Source of the DNA: Phoronis australis
Taxonomy: Eukaryota; Phoronida; Phoronidae
Length of the DNA: 64,000 nucleotides
Direction: 5' to 3'
Assembly (NCBI GenBank): GCA_002633005.1
Contig: NMRA01000148.1
Span: forward strand, 456,259-520,258
Shown here: positions 38,001-53,000 of the stretch, in pieces
Position numbering within the stretch: the first letter of the stretch is position 1
How the letters are laid out: the number at the start of each line of letters is the position of its first letter
The notes under the pieces: model-generated
The model's database searches: none
Told to the model about the DNA's origin: nothing
What the model saw: only the letters and a program-made list of their open reading frames with translations
Translations under genes and position numbers: made by a program

Positions 38001-41000
38001 GTGAGGTGGCGCCGGTGATGGTGGAAAGGGTCTCCGGGGGAAGGGAGGAGGTAGATGGGCGACCAATCTTGGGCGAGTTGCCAGCAAACGGTGTACTAGA
38101 TGCAGAGGAGGACTTATAGTTGGACCAATGGAAATCGATGTTGTTGTTGCCTAAGGCCTTCTCGCTCTGGGACTGCACATCTGAAGGTAACAGATGACAT
38201 GTCATGAACAACTACGTGCGGAACATGTGTTACGTCAGTAGAAATAGCTTCGTTATGTGAAATGGCTGCAGACACTTATTACTAGTTAGGGAATTCTGCT
38301 AAACAGGTTAGGTAGTAACCAAATACAAAAAGTAGGCGTAGCAGTATGGGACACTACTTGAGGCACAAATGCATGGAAAGAGACTAAAAATGATTCAGCA
38401 TACATTAGGTCCTAAGACATTGTATGCTCATTCTCCAGAAGCTTGCAAAGTCAGAGGAACCTTGACCACTTCCATCATTTTGAATTTGAGTCCAAAATCA
38501 ATAGTCATTGACAAACTGTATGACAGCACGTTTCATTACTTTTATTCACAACCAGTTACTTAATGCACAAACAGAAAATTTAATTCAACTATAAATGTCT
38601 GTCTAATACCTTGTAATGTTTGCAATACAAAGTACTGACTCGTAGAAACTTTTTAATCACATTTTTGGAATGTGAGCACATAATTCCATTTTGGAATGAA
38701 ATACAAAATAACTTTTAAATATAGTAGACATTAACTTTTGTTTAGTTGAGAAAAATGTTCCGTTACTCACTTACTTATTTTCATGAAATTAATCACATCT
38801 CAACCTAAGCGCGATACGTTATTCATACTTGTTCCAAAACTATCTATAGCCCTGTACTTAAGAGAAAAAACAAAACTGATGTCAAGATATGAAAAATACG
38901 AAAGTAAAAGAATCACCCTTGATGTAGTTTTTTGAGAACCTTATGAACCTACTGCAAATTCAGGTCAAGGTCAAGCGGAGCTGGAAAGTGTGAACATGAG
39001 AATGAAGTTTGAATGTGAAAGTAATGTGTGAATGCACGACATAAGGTTGTTCTTTCCTCAAATGTATTGTTACTTTATATTATTTTGTTGAAATAAATTA
39101 TTAAAAATCTAAGAAAACAACAAAAAAAAAACAAAATGGTCAGAATAAGTAGTTTAACTCTGTTACTTGTACACCAGCGAAGCTTGGAAAGTGCCACGTT
39201 GAGTCGATCAATTCCATCCTTTGGGCATCCATACTTTTTCAGCAGTGACAGAACCTCAGCCTCCGACATTTTGAGCAAAGACTCCAGGCTTACATTTCCC
39301 TGTAGCAGTCCCTAGAAAGAGCATTGAACAAAATTCAGTTTCATTCCTTGTTTTCAAGTCGTTATGACAGAGTCATTACAGTGGAAGTCAGATGTTAAAG
39401 ATATTCTTTACGATTCATTTTAGTTAAAAACTTTAGGAAACAGATTTTAACGCAGAATAGCTCAATCGAAACTTAAGCCCAGATTCTGCTAATTCAACAC
39501 AAACCAAACTTAATTTAATAGGTAATTTTAGTTAAATTTTTATTTTGGTGACTAACCACCACCTAAAATGGCTGCCGTAGTGAGTGACAGCTGACTCATG
39601 CATTATGGGTACTCTCTTAACTGCCACGGATGCCAGACGCCCAGACATAGATAATGGCAATATGCATCCACATGTAAATATGTGGGCTCAAAATAAAAGG
39701 CAAGTGGCATCAGTGTACAGCCATTTTAAGCTTCAGCTTCTATGCTGTCATAAGACAATTATTGGCAATCACAGCAATGTTAGAAGCCCTAAAAGTAAAA
39801 TAGGTCAATTTTGGAAATTGTTCTTGTCTGAAATTGTTGCGATAATACAGCAGGTCGATTGGTAAAACATTTCCCCCTTCAATTCATGGAAACACTCACT
39901 TTTGTTACAATAAATTTGTCCTTACTTCCAAATGAAAAACAAAATCTTTTATCAGATTTCAAAAAAAGTATTTAGAGTTAAACACCTATTTTAAGGTCAG
40001 TCGTGTTAGGACAAAAAAACTTGATTGTAATATATGCCTAGCATAAACAGTATTTAAAATAATTAAGAAGCAGCAAAGTGTGTTGCCCTATTTAACATCA
40101 ATGTCCTCTATGGTGTGTTTTGACTTGCCACAGTAAAAGGTTTAGATGTTTCTGTGATGACCTTGGCTCACCTATGAAAAGTATGAAAAAACAATGCATC
40201 GATCATGGAAGACCAGAAAAAACGTGTTTTGTATACTAGGACATTGAAGGACGGTTGGCGCCAGTTGGATGCAGGAATTCCTGGAGTTTAAAATTTAAAG
40301 CCACTCAGTACTGATAAGGACTTTCGAATGTAAACATGAATTTAGAAGTTCTTGTGGAACATGAATTTACTTTCGATTGTGTCGAGAATTCAGAAAATTG
40401 CACTGGACACTAAGCAAAAAAATTAATAGCTTAGTGCCCAGCATACACGCAGTATGAACTACACGTGAAATACAAGCTTTCTGAGTTTTAGTTTCCTCAG
40501 CAGTTTATATGAAAAACAAAAAGGAAAATTTGCATAATATGTGGTATGTGGTTACCACAACTGCTGATTAATTTGTCAATTCAAATTCCAAAACTTCTGA
40601 ATCTTTAACAGACAGCTAAACATTACTTGATGAAACAACACCCAACAACTTCTACAAAATTGTTTATGTAACCTAAGCCAACAGGTAACACTTTTCAATT
40701 GTTATCCGATGAAGAAAACGAACGTTATTGACATCCAGCTCTAGTAAAACCATGACTTGGAATGACCAATGACAAAAAAGAGGAAAACTTTCCAGGTGTA
40801 TTGATCCACAAACACATAGGCTTGTGTGACAGAAATATTTTTGTGTTGTAAACTTTAACTGAAGTGAACATTTTTGCATGAATTAAGTCAAAATAATGAT
40901 AAAATAGAGACAAAAAAAGAATAAACTGGAAATCAAATATTAAGAGGAAATCGAAACCAAAAAAGAAGAAATCCTCTTAAAAGAGGAAAATTCCAAACCC

Positions 41001-44000
41001 TGCAAAACAATAGCGAGGATTAAATGAATAATAAGTCACTTTAAGACTTAATTTCAGACTCCATTGTTATTGAAAACGAAGTGAAATATAGTCACCAGAT
41101 AGGGTACTATAAACTCAACCTTCACTCATTACACGCAAAGTGAACTCTCCAAACAATGAAAACCACAGAAGTGCAGATAAAACCCATATGCCAGCTGATT
41201 TTAAAAAACCCACACAATTGGTAACCTCAGGCAGCATACAAAGGATTTAGCTAGGCCGGTGAATACAAAACAATCCAAACTGTTGTCCGTCTACAGGTGA
41301 ACCGGATACAGGTGAACCGACTAACAATCGGGGGGGATTTCATCTTGTCTACAGCGCTGCTGTCGTTTCTCAAATCCATTGACAGTTGTCGGCTTGCAAA
41401 CACCCAGAGACATCATGGATAACTTGTGGACTTGCACCCTGATTTGTAACTTGTGTTTTAGGTGATAGGATTTAACTCCAGTGTGATCAGATGGCACGTG
41501 CCTAGTAAAGTTTGCCCACAAAAGATTTGCTAATCCGTGTATTAAGTCGATAAATTTCCAGGATCACTTTTAATCTTTTATTTTTGTATGATTGTTACTT
41601 AATCATGCTTCCACTGAAAATCACAATACCAGTTGATCTGTTCATGCAATTTTGGTGCACTCAGGTGATAAAGTGTCGTTTTCACACATACAGTTTACAT
41701 GTCATCGAGTTACATGTGATGTGGTCAGATGTTTATAAGCCAACACCATCCCACAGTATATCAGAAAAATGGCAATCGTAGACAAAATCCATTCAATTAC
41801 AGTAGAGCTTGTCAAACCATCACAAACTTATATAACGATGTTTCTTCCATTTGGAACCTGATAATGCAGAATCCTGAAATACTATTTTATCAAAAATGTA
41901 AATAAAAGTAAACAAAAAGATAACTTTATTATATCATTTGCCAAGTTTGTGCTGTACAGCTGTGGTCAACAAGCACAATAAAATATTGATTATTTTTAAC
42001 AATGCATGAAGTTTTTGAAAACGGAACAATGCCAGTTTTGGCTATTCTTTTTGTTCGAATTTGAGGAAACATTACCGTATCCTACAGCCAACGCATACTG
42101 AGTGTAGTTCTCACAATACGCTAATAAATTTGAAAGAGCAGGTTAAAAGTCAGTGGTAATGAAATGAACACAACAGATGCATGCTACAATCTACGACCTC
42201 CCGCGGAGATAGCTGCGCATGAGCAACTTCCATTGGTCTACAGTATTTCCATGTATTTCTTGGTAGTTTTTCGGGAATGCATCTTGTTCGTGCAATTGCC
42301 ATTTTAATAATGAGCCTCTTTTTAGGTTTAAAAAACAATGCATTGTTTTTAAAACCTAAAAGAGGCTCACTTTTAAAATGGCGATTGCGTGAATAAGGTG
42401 TATTGCCTCAACTTTGTGAAAACAAGTTTGCTACGACTTGAGAGCAAACTTGGGGATTTTTGATGGGGCATCCAAAAATACATGCAATTTCTCTTTACAT
42501 GAAGAATGAGTAAGTCTGCACATAAAAGGTGTGACTTACCTTGATGACATTGTCAGGTATGCTGACAATCTCCAGCCATTGCTGAGTCCTGGGGTAATCC
42601 TGCAACCGACTGGCATACTTGTTGTTGTTGGCAACTTTTGCCTTGGCAATGAGCTGCTTACAGAACAGCTTTATCAACTTCGACTAAAATGCAAACACAG
42701 AGGAGGTATGATGAGAGTGCAGTCAACAAATGCAAAGGATATCGCATATAACGATGCGCTTCAATTACTTTTGGCCAAATGCCGACAAATTGAATCGAGT
42801 CATTTTGGTTGTGAATTATCTGCCTCAAATTTGTGTATTTTTGCCTGGTTTTGTACACTTGGCTAATACTAGCCAAATTTCCGTAAGAATCCGCATCTTT
42901 GGCGAACAGGTCTGCAGTTGACACAGGAAATGTCCACGTTGGAGGCAAGGGCCGTTTAATTGCTGTCCGCATAACATGGATGTAAGCATGTGTGCATTAT
43001 CATTGTGTCTGTGTACACTGTTGTAACTAATGAGACATTGGCGAAAAATGGGCGGACCGCAGTATCTGCCTCAGCATCCACACACCATTGTGAATGTGTA
43101 TAATGTACATATTTTGTATGTATTGTGGTAAAAATCCTTCAGTTTGGGCCAGTTAAAATCATTTTCTTCCAGGAAATTGACATACTGACCACTTCAATTT
43201 CAAGAATTACGATCAAAAAGTGATCATTCACTTCCATGTAGGACACCATGAGAATGCACAAAAACATTTCCAAGTAGATTTCAGACTGATATACGTAAAA
43301 CACTGTGTCCCACATTAAAGAAATACAACGTCCCAATCTTCAGAATCAAGAAAATTCAATTTCGGCTTCAACTTGTATGTTTCAAATTTTAAAGACTGCC
43401 AGCCTGGAGAATATTTACCATACTATTTTTGTTGTTTCTTTCTCCTGCCCCGTGCATATAGGTCAGATATTGCACAGGACTGATCCTACAGTGTAAAGGG
43501 GCAAGATTTCTATCAGGGTGGTTTCACTATACTTCAAATAATTTGACAACATTGTGGAATTTATTTCAAGACCAACAACAGCAGTGCTTTGCCTTAAAAT
43601 AAACTGCATTAACAAACATCTGATACTGGTCTACTGATAACCAATACAAAAATAAACCTCTACATCAACAAGCTTGCAACCATGCTTTAAATAGGTCAGA
43701 AATGGACAGAGGATCATTGGATCAGATTTTGGAGATTAGAGCAGCTTAAATACAAAACAATGTAATTTTATGACATCAAAATACTGCACAGGTGTGCTGT
43801 GGACCATGGTACGTGGTAACATACGTGTGCTGTAGACCATGGTATGTGGTAACATATAGGTACTATTAAAAGTACATGAAACAGAATGCTGCACAGGAAC
43901 TACCAATTCTTTGGCAGAAGTGTCTGGCTCTCCACGTTCTTCTAAAGCTGCTACAAGCCACCTTCTCAAAATCTCTGTCTTTGGAAATTTGTGGTTGGGG

Positions 44001-47000
44001 ACTCTAGAGCAACATCTTAAATCTACCAGTGGAGTCATCCATTCTTAATATCCTTTTTGCTAGAGTCTTGGTTGTAGTTTAGGTATATGAACGAGTTTGT
44101 GTGCCTCTTTACATGTACACATATACATACACGTTTACAACCGCTCTTCAATGTAGGAAATAAGAAATCGTATTTCCCAGTTTTTCATTCGCATGCTCTT
44201 AGCAATCTTCAAGTCCATCGTTTCTCAATATATTTAAGATAATGAGCACAGGAATTCACAACGTAGCTTAAAGAACCATAAAAATGAAAAGGGCTACGCT
44301 TGCAATTATTTTTGAGCTTAGTGAGATGTTAAAACTTGAATAAGAAATCACAACTTCAATCATTCCTAATTGAAGTCGTTTTTACTAGATTCTATTTCAA
44401 GTCTTACACTGATAACATTGTATCTGGATCACAACACCAAGATGAGAATCTGTCACATATCAAAAAAAAAAATTTCGAATTGCAGTAGAAGTCAACATGA
44501 TCACGTTTTGCAGCTACAAAGAAAAAAGCATTTCACTCCGTTATAAAATTAGCAGCCAATAAGCCAAAAAAGTTATCTACATCATGTGAACCTTGAAAGG
44601 TTATTTTTTGCCCTGATCAGTGCATGCATGTGACTGGTGTACAGGTGGTTACTCCAATTACCAGTTGAATAGGTTTTGATTAAAATTTTAGGAATTAACA
44701 ATGGATGGGCCACATCCCAATCTATTGGAATTGGAATCAATTACATACAATAAGGAGTCCAATGGCTGTTTAACACTACACATATTCCTTAAGGTTATCT
44801 CAAACCTTATTTAGTGGCCATTCTAACTTGTATATCAAAAAAACTTAGCTTTGTCAACTAGTAAAAGTATATATTTTCTGAAAGAAAAAGATGAAGGAAT
44901 ATAAAAATATGTTTTGTATTTATGTACCATTATTATTATTATTACATTAATACCTCTTTAAAGTCAACATTTCATTTTTAATAATGGTACATTCATAGCA
45001 AAATAACACCCAGGTCGATTTTAATGAAACCCTTTTTAAATGAAAACTTCACCAATTACCTCAAAAACACTGTTAGGAAATTTCGATTAGTCTTTTCATT
45101 TGGTTTCTACAGCAAATCAACTTGCAAACGTATTTTTGTAAAAAAATAGAAGTCGTAATTGTCTTGATAACATTACACAAAACCTAGGCCTTGATATCAG
45201 AAATCCTAAAAGAGCTTTGAGATTGATGAATAAATATTAAGTTTGGAAACTTTCTGCGAAATCCACCACGCCGTTTTCAAGAACTCGTGTTCCTAAGTTC
45301 AAATAAAGTTGATTTGCCGAAGCCGAGAAAAAGCAGATTAAACTGCTATGAGTGAAAATCTGTCTTCGGTTAATTTTTCGTTGAAAACTTGTTTCGGTAA
45401 ATATAACCTGTACACGCCTTAACTATGTTAGCTATTCCAACATTCACTGGAATGCGAACTGAATTTGCAGTGCGTAATTAACTTAATTATCATTACAACG
45501 TAGGGTCCCCAGCCATGAGGTGGGATCAACTGTTACTGTTGTTTGACCTACTTTTAAGTAGGTCACAGGTCATTGTTATAAACATAGCCTGTACACGTCA
45601 CGTGCCGGGAGACTGATATGAAACCAAGCAAGAAATGGATACGTAACAAAAATCGAGTCGGTGGTTAAAGCATGTCGTTAGCATGATATCGAAACAGCGA
45701 AATGTCAGTTTATTTATTGAACTGTGGGTGAGGATTTTTCACTTTTCACAATTTGCTATGTTGATGACCAGAGAGGCATGGGGCAACTCATAGCATTCAT
45801 TTTCAACAGTCGCATGCATGTAGACACACAACTCCCTCAGGAACAAAGCTACGTTTTGTCTGTTTTCCGCGGCACCATTTTATAATAAGTACACCTTGCT
45901 GACTCAATACTATGGCAACTCGGTGAATGAAAGGACTGAGGGTAAATACAAAACTGCTCTGTACCTGGCGAGAGATTCGATTTGAGTGACAGTCCTGTAA
46001 CCTTTGACCTTGGATAAGTAGTAAACAAACATCCACGGGGTTGTGCAGTTCCAAGGTAGTTCTGCTAAATCTTTTTTTCTCATTACACGGTATATATTTT
46101 GTATTTGAAGTTCCCCCAAGAATGAAGATAAAGTATTTTGCTAGACACGTGAAATATTGTAAAAATGGCCAATTTTTTTAATAAGGTTTGAGATAACCTT
46201 AAGACCTATGTCTAGCTGAACCCATATCTTTGAAATACAATTTTCCAAATTTCAGGTTTTAGAACTATGTAGAACCATAGTGGCAAGCCTTGAATTTAGT
46301 AAAATATCTACAAAACTACAGAAATTAACTTTGTAGAAGTAAACTTTCTGTAAATGGAAAGTCTGTAGACCTTGATTCCTAATTTTATTCCAATGTCATT
46401 GACTACCTGAACATGTTTTTCTTAGTAAAATTTATTAAAAAAAGGTACATTCTTTGTAAAATAACAAAATTGATAACGTGACTAAATTTCATTTGACGTA
46501 AATGTTCAAGATGAAATCTCAAAAGCAAATGTCATTTTGTTTCCAGTGCTGACATCTAGGTTGATGCCAACTCGCATTTGACGACATCCCAGGGCGCCAA
46601 ACGAAATCTGAGGTCACCAAAACTGGCGTTGGAATCGTCGACTAAAAGAGGTCTTCATTCTCAACTATAGAATGTGCAGCATTCAGTCTCTTAACTCAAT
46701 TAAAGAGAGAACACATACACTGGAGGTGCGTGTTTCAATCTTGCCCGATTTTTGCCACACAATTCCAACTTCCGTCTGTTTACTTCCTGTTGTAATTTAA
46801 GCGTGTTTGATGTGTGCTGACTGCTGTGGTGGCAAATACACCGATTTCACGAAATAAATGAAACAATTCTGAACCAAAGGTATTAAAACTAGGAAAACTA
46901 TTAGTAATTTAAATTTTGGAAGTCAAAACAAACTTTGAAACAAATTTTGGGGTAAGAATTACCTGACTTTGATACTCGCAGTGGCGACATCATGGTGACT

Positions 47001-50000
47001 TGGGATTTTCCCAGGTTGCCAAACACAATTTGAGGTCATGTTGGTGACCTGCAGGTCGCCAAATCGAGCACTGGTTTCAGTTTTATATATCTGTCAAGTT
47101 GTTTTAAAAATACATAAAAAGGATTTAGAAACAATTCCAAACGGCAAGCTAGAAAGCAGCGCATAAAGCATAGTATGTCAAAGTTTCACGTGAATAAAAT
47201 CGGCCATTTATGAGATAGGATATTTCTAAGTTAGCCAAATTTGGATATTTTTCTAAAGCTCTACTTAACCTTAAACAGCCAGGTCTGAAAATATAGATGA
47301 TCTGTGTCTATGGAATAAATATTTAGCATTGTCTATATTGCGCTAAAGTTTATCATACCCATGAATATAAAACAGATTGCAACTGGCTGAGCAGTAGGCA
47401 TTAACCTGTACATGTCAACCATTTTTTGCTCTAACCATATAGCACTTTTTGTAAAAAAACTGACGGAAACCAGACAAAATATAGTCAAGAGTCAAATGCA
47501 TTACATGTACCTACTTACCTATTAGAGGCCCTTACATCTAGAAACTCTGAGTATTGTTATACTCCTTGGTAACTCCTTTGGCCCTGTGGAGCAAGGCTCG
47601 TGATATGAGATTTATGTCGACAAAAGACATTGCCAGTAAAAGCCAAAGCGAAGGTTTGAAAACTATCATGAAGGTGGGCAAAAATGTGTATCAATTAACG
47701 AAAAAATTGTAGCATTTTGGCACTACAGAAATGGCAAAAATACGTAGCAAACATGTAATTCCCATATTGGTTGACATCTACGTTAACCCAAATGAGTTGC
47801 GTGGGTAAAGAACACCCACAATTCTCAAAAAGTTCATTTTAAATGCCCATGCCCATCCCACTTTTTCAACTAGCCACCAACCCAAACAAACACAATATTA
47901 GAATAAATAAATAAATTCATTACACCATGTTTTGCATTTAACTTTTTATCGAATGTTAAGTTGTTAGACAAAAAAATTATTCTTATCTTGAGAGTCAACT
48001 AGGTAATCTCTGAAGTCAATAGGTGTTTCCGTTTTTCAGGGAAATGACCAACGCCTTTACTTCCGAATGCAGAGCAGATCGAGAAGATATGTAATAGTTA
48101 AGTTTCATTTCTAGACATGTACTATCTTTAGTAGACAGCAACTCTGTTTATCAGAATGACCTATTCCCAGTGTCTATGTTGAGTCAATATGGCATAGTTA
48201 TGCGATATGTTCTCAGAAAAATGCTAACGCAAGTCAAGCCCAAATACCTCTCATTTCTTACGTACAGAAAAAAATGATCGATTTGAATAACATCATTCAC
48301 TTAGCAGAATAGAACAATACAAAAAAAATGAAATTATTTACAAAGCATGCAGAGTTGGCATTTGTTTGCATTTGTGGATGCTAGTATAAGATTCTATGCC
48401 GGAGTTGACCCCTTTAGGACTATGGCAATTGTACAAAGGGATAACCCTGTCTAAGTAACAACTCATACGTATTTATCCGATTTTTGCAGAGTGCTGGTCT
48501 GTCACTACCAATCAACTAGTCATCTCAAAACTGCCCAGACCGTGCGATGTAGTTACGATGTCTAGTCCTTGTAATTTGACGTGTGAATCACAGTAACTCT
48601 CGTCATATGGTTGTTGTGCACTGCCCTTGCGGAGGAACCACACATTGCACTGGGCCTTTATACACGGGGTAAAATAGAACGGAAGGAAACCCTGCTGTTC
48701 TATACACAAGTCGGGTCGTTTCATGATCTTTTTCAAGTACCAAATAGGTCATTCAATTGTACAAGTACAAAGTAAACAAAATTTGACTAGTTGTCGAGTT
48801 CAAAAAACCCGACATCGCCTTTCCAGCAGTCAAATTCGAAGAAACAGAACAAACTTCAACAGCAGAAAGCCAATTTCTTTTGAGAAAAATATTCCAATTA
48901 CTTGATATTTAGTAACATGATTAAAAAATGACTAGAGCGAATCTAAAACTTGGCAAATTTGCAAAAGACCACTGTGTACACAACAAGCAATTCACTTAGA
49001 AACATAGCAGCAAATTGCATCACGTTCCCTGTATGACTCAGACACTACTGGCAATTCTAAGAACGTAGAACGTATTGAGCTGCACTCGGTGATTCAGGTA
49101 CAACATTATCCACGCCTGCTAATTACACAAACACATTTAACTGACGACCGTTTTCTATTGAGTTTTAATTTGTCGAAGACATCCAATGACACAGAAATTA
49201 AAAGACACCACTTCAAAAGCTTGCCCCTTCCCACACAGTTACGAGAATGTCGGTTTTCCCCTCGAGGCCAGTTGCAAGCAGAGGTCAGAAATTTTGCTAA
49301 TTTACTGATTCTCTGCACAGTGAACCGTTCATCCATCGAATACAACTTTTAAGTGCCGCCCAACCAGTCATTTGCATTATAAAAAGCTGAGGCATTTTTA
49401 TGACCACTTCACAGTAAAACTACCTTTCACATGCACTAAATACACCAAGCCAGTAAAGTCAGCCCAAAACATTAAGATTTAAATAGCCTACAAGGTGTGG
49501 TTAATGGAGTCACCATCTTTTAGTTAGAGACACACGGGGAGATATCTGTGTGAAGTGACCATGCCTTCATGGAAACCAGAAATATTTTATTTAGAGACAA
49601 TTAGTCATGGACAGAGAAAATCAACCAATTACAGTATAAACACGTTGCTGTGTTGGTTTAAATGCTTTTTCCTACAGTCAATTAAAGGCAAGATAATATG
49701 CGCGCTGTCCTCAGGTATCAATGGGTAAACCCGTGACTGGACACTAAACCTTTCCAAGAATAGGTCAATGAACTTGAGTGTTGGCCTGTGTGACCTTTGA
49801 CAGAAACGCCATAATTTACTGAGCAGACAAAAACTGGGTTACATAATGGTGTGAACAGGTGAGTGCAAAAATGTTGTGTTCCCAGGACTGCTGATGGCGG
49901 GCAGAAATCTACCCTCCACCAACTAATACCAGAACACATGAAAGTATGTAAACAAAGAAAAATTGATAAGGAATACAAAATAGGCACAAAATGTTCGAAG

Positions 50001-53000
50001 TTTCAGGAAACAACAAGAAAATTTGAAAATTACTCAGAGAACAGGAAAATATTGCCAGTCATTCAAGTCAAATATGTGTGTTTCTAACAGTGCGTAATGC
50101 CTTGAATGCAGATGGGGCTAATTGCCATAGATTTTCATTTTAACCTGCAAACGTCTGTCACATTTGAATACGTCGATCACATGCACTCCTATATCACGAG
50201 ACCAGACCGGAAAAACATGCAAACTTCATACTATTGCCAATTCCTTTGGCAGCCTGACAAAAGTTTTACGGTATAGTTTTATGGTTTTATCAGCCGGTAC
50301 CAACTGGAATAATAGCCAACTGATAATAGCATTATCAAGCACAGTGCTCTGCAAGGCTGATGAAATGTTGCTTACCAAGACACTGGCCAACGCAAAATCA
50401 CTGACAGTCAATTGGGGAAAAGTAAAGACACACACAATCTTAAATTCTTGACTTCAATGCTCCAAGACCATAGACAATTACATGGATTCTACGAAGTTGC
50501 TGCCACGGCAAAATGAGCAAATCCACCGCACTGTTGATGAATAAGTGTGCACACATTTTGTTATTGTAAATAAGGAAAGCTTAGAAAACCAGAAAGAATT
50601 AACAAAACGCTGTAATTCAGATATGCAACAACTCGATGAACATAGCTGATGAAATTTTAAAGGAGCATGATCAAAGCACTAAAGAATACCAGAATTTTTT
50701 TTTTTGATGTCCTTGAACTATACACCGAAAATTAGCAATTAATTTCAATCATTACATCACTGACTAGTTCTGAACCTGAAATATGACTGCATCCCCGAGT
50801 ACGGTAAAGACGTTTTCAAACAAGCAACATCGCTGGCCAAAAAGTAAAGAGGCATGTCGGCCAAAAAGTAAAGAGACATGTCGGCCAAAAAGTAAAGAGA
50901 CACGTCGACCAAAAAGTTGTATGACTTCTCACTGCTCCATCCATGCGAGTGTCAGACCGGCTAACACTAGATGTAACAAGCGCTGAATTATCGTACAACC
51001 GTGATCCCGCCAACGTTAATGTGAACGTTGATTTTGCTGCGGCAGCTGAGAACTGCCATTAAGTACTTCATCGCTGAAATGAATCAAAGAAGCAGGCTGA
51101 TGGTAATTTACCTTGCATCAAATTTGTGGATATTACAGCATACGAGCCAGTACTAGATTTGTATTTTGTTCAAGATTCCCAGGCACCAATCTAAACATCA
51201 CTGAAAGACTTGTCTATTCATGAGGAAAAATTTTCTTGTTTGGGAGTGAAAAATTAATCTTTACCTCTATATTGGAGTTTGTACCTGATATTTGTAAAAT
51301 TTAACTAAACATAATACTAAAAAACGGCAGCCTTCCCCTTCAAAGACTGAATGGAACTGTGAGAATAAGTACGATTAACACAAATGTGAGTTTTGATTGG
51401 TCAGTGAACGCACTCACACCTCCCACTTACGTACAGTGTAAGCTGAAAAGCTGCACTAAGTTGATCATGCTCAATTTCTCCACAATTTGTCCGTCGCGTG
51501 ACATGTTGCGGAGCCATTCATACGCACAATGTTGATGTCTGGCCGACAGTGTCGCCCATCTAAAACCTGGATCAACCATTCGAGAGATGAATCACTTTCA
51601 GATACACAGTGGAGTTAGCACGCAGTACAGTACATTCAACGTTTCAATTGGTTTGTTTTGAAATAGAATCCATGGGTTAACAATAATTATCAAGTACAGG
51701 CACTAAAGCTGTTTGGGTGAACCACCGGCAACAACTTTTTCAACTCAACTTAGTCACCACTCCAAAGGTTCGTTCTTCGAAGTAATTAACGCTGAACTGA
51801 AAAATCTGTCTAAAGTGGCTGAAACAAACAATTAGTTTCTGACAACGCTGAACTATTGACTGGTATTACAGCATTCATTCCAGACAGTGCAGCAGAATCA
51901 AAACTTACAGATTGATGATTAGAAAACGCATTTATACTTTTTGAGATTCCCAATTTAAGCACCCTGGCCTAAACCTGCACAAGAGCCGCAGCTACAAACA
52001 ATTCTGAGATGCAATTTAAATGCTAAGACAACCATCCTTTTTAACCAGCAGTGGGCACAGCCTGCACTGTTTATACAGATGAAAGACATAAATAGTGAAA
52101 CTATGTCAAAACTACAAAAATGTCTGGGTTTAACAAATTAAATGCTTCATGCAAACATTTAAATGGCAGCCTACAGTTTCATCTAGACATTCAGTAATGT
52201 GAAATAACATGTTATTATTTTCAAATGTTTCCATCTGACAAAAACCATTGTAGTGACCAGACATGGTAGACGCCTTGTCAAAACATCAAAGTGTGAGGTT
52301 TCATGTAAACTTGTAGAAGTCAATGTCAATGAGCTTTACACAGTCAAGGAAAAAAACATATTTCAACTTCTAGACACAATATTTAGTGTTAGCACACATG
52401 GCCTACTAATCCAAAATCTTGCTTGCTGGTAACATGGACACAACAATGTGATTGAAAGCCGCTACAATGACATGCTTTGCTCGTAATACGCAGCGATATC
52501 TCGTGCCTGCACACTTACATGTCGCCAAAGTCGCTAGAGATCAACCTCAGTGAATGCATGCCAGGGTTCAAACTATGCCCTGTCATTTAAATAAAAAATG
52601 TTTTTGTTTTATTTAAGAAATAACATACCCTAGCCTGACAATAATCAGTGAACTGGGGGCAGTGTTAGAAGAAAAAATGACAAGCGGGTTGTCAAATAGA
52701 AGTAAAAATAGGTTATACGATGAATGTTTTCAATAGCCATTACCAGTAAGTCCCATAATAGATTTATTGGTTCTTATACTAAAAATAGGTTAGTCAAGCA
52801 AGACTAAAAAAGATCTGGGTCAGACTTTAGCAAAGCAAGGCATGATCTAGATTGTATTTTTACAGAATACGTAAAACATCATCAAACAAGAAAATAGGGT
52901 CAACATAAGTTGCACGACTATGACTCCAACAAATATAGCACAATGAAACAACAAACACTGAGCAGAAAGTATTGAAGCTGAGAAAGTGAATTTGACTACG

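Noticed and set aside
37745-38119. 124-codon plus-strand frame
   Set aside because: Antisense shadow of KSR exon 4, which explains its GC-rich codons.
48512-48736. 74-codon minus-strand frame with several Cys and aromatic residues
   Set aside because: No recognisable domain, splice sites or repeat context; not supportable as a gene.
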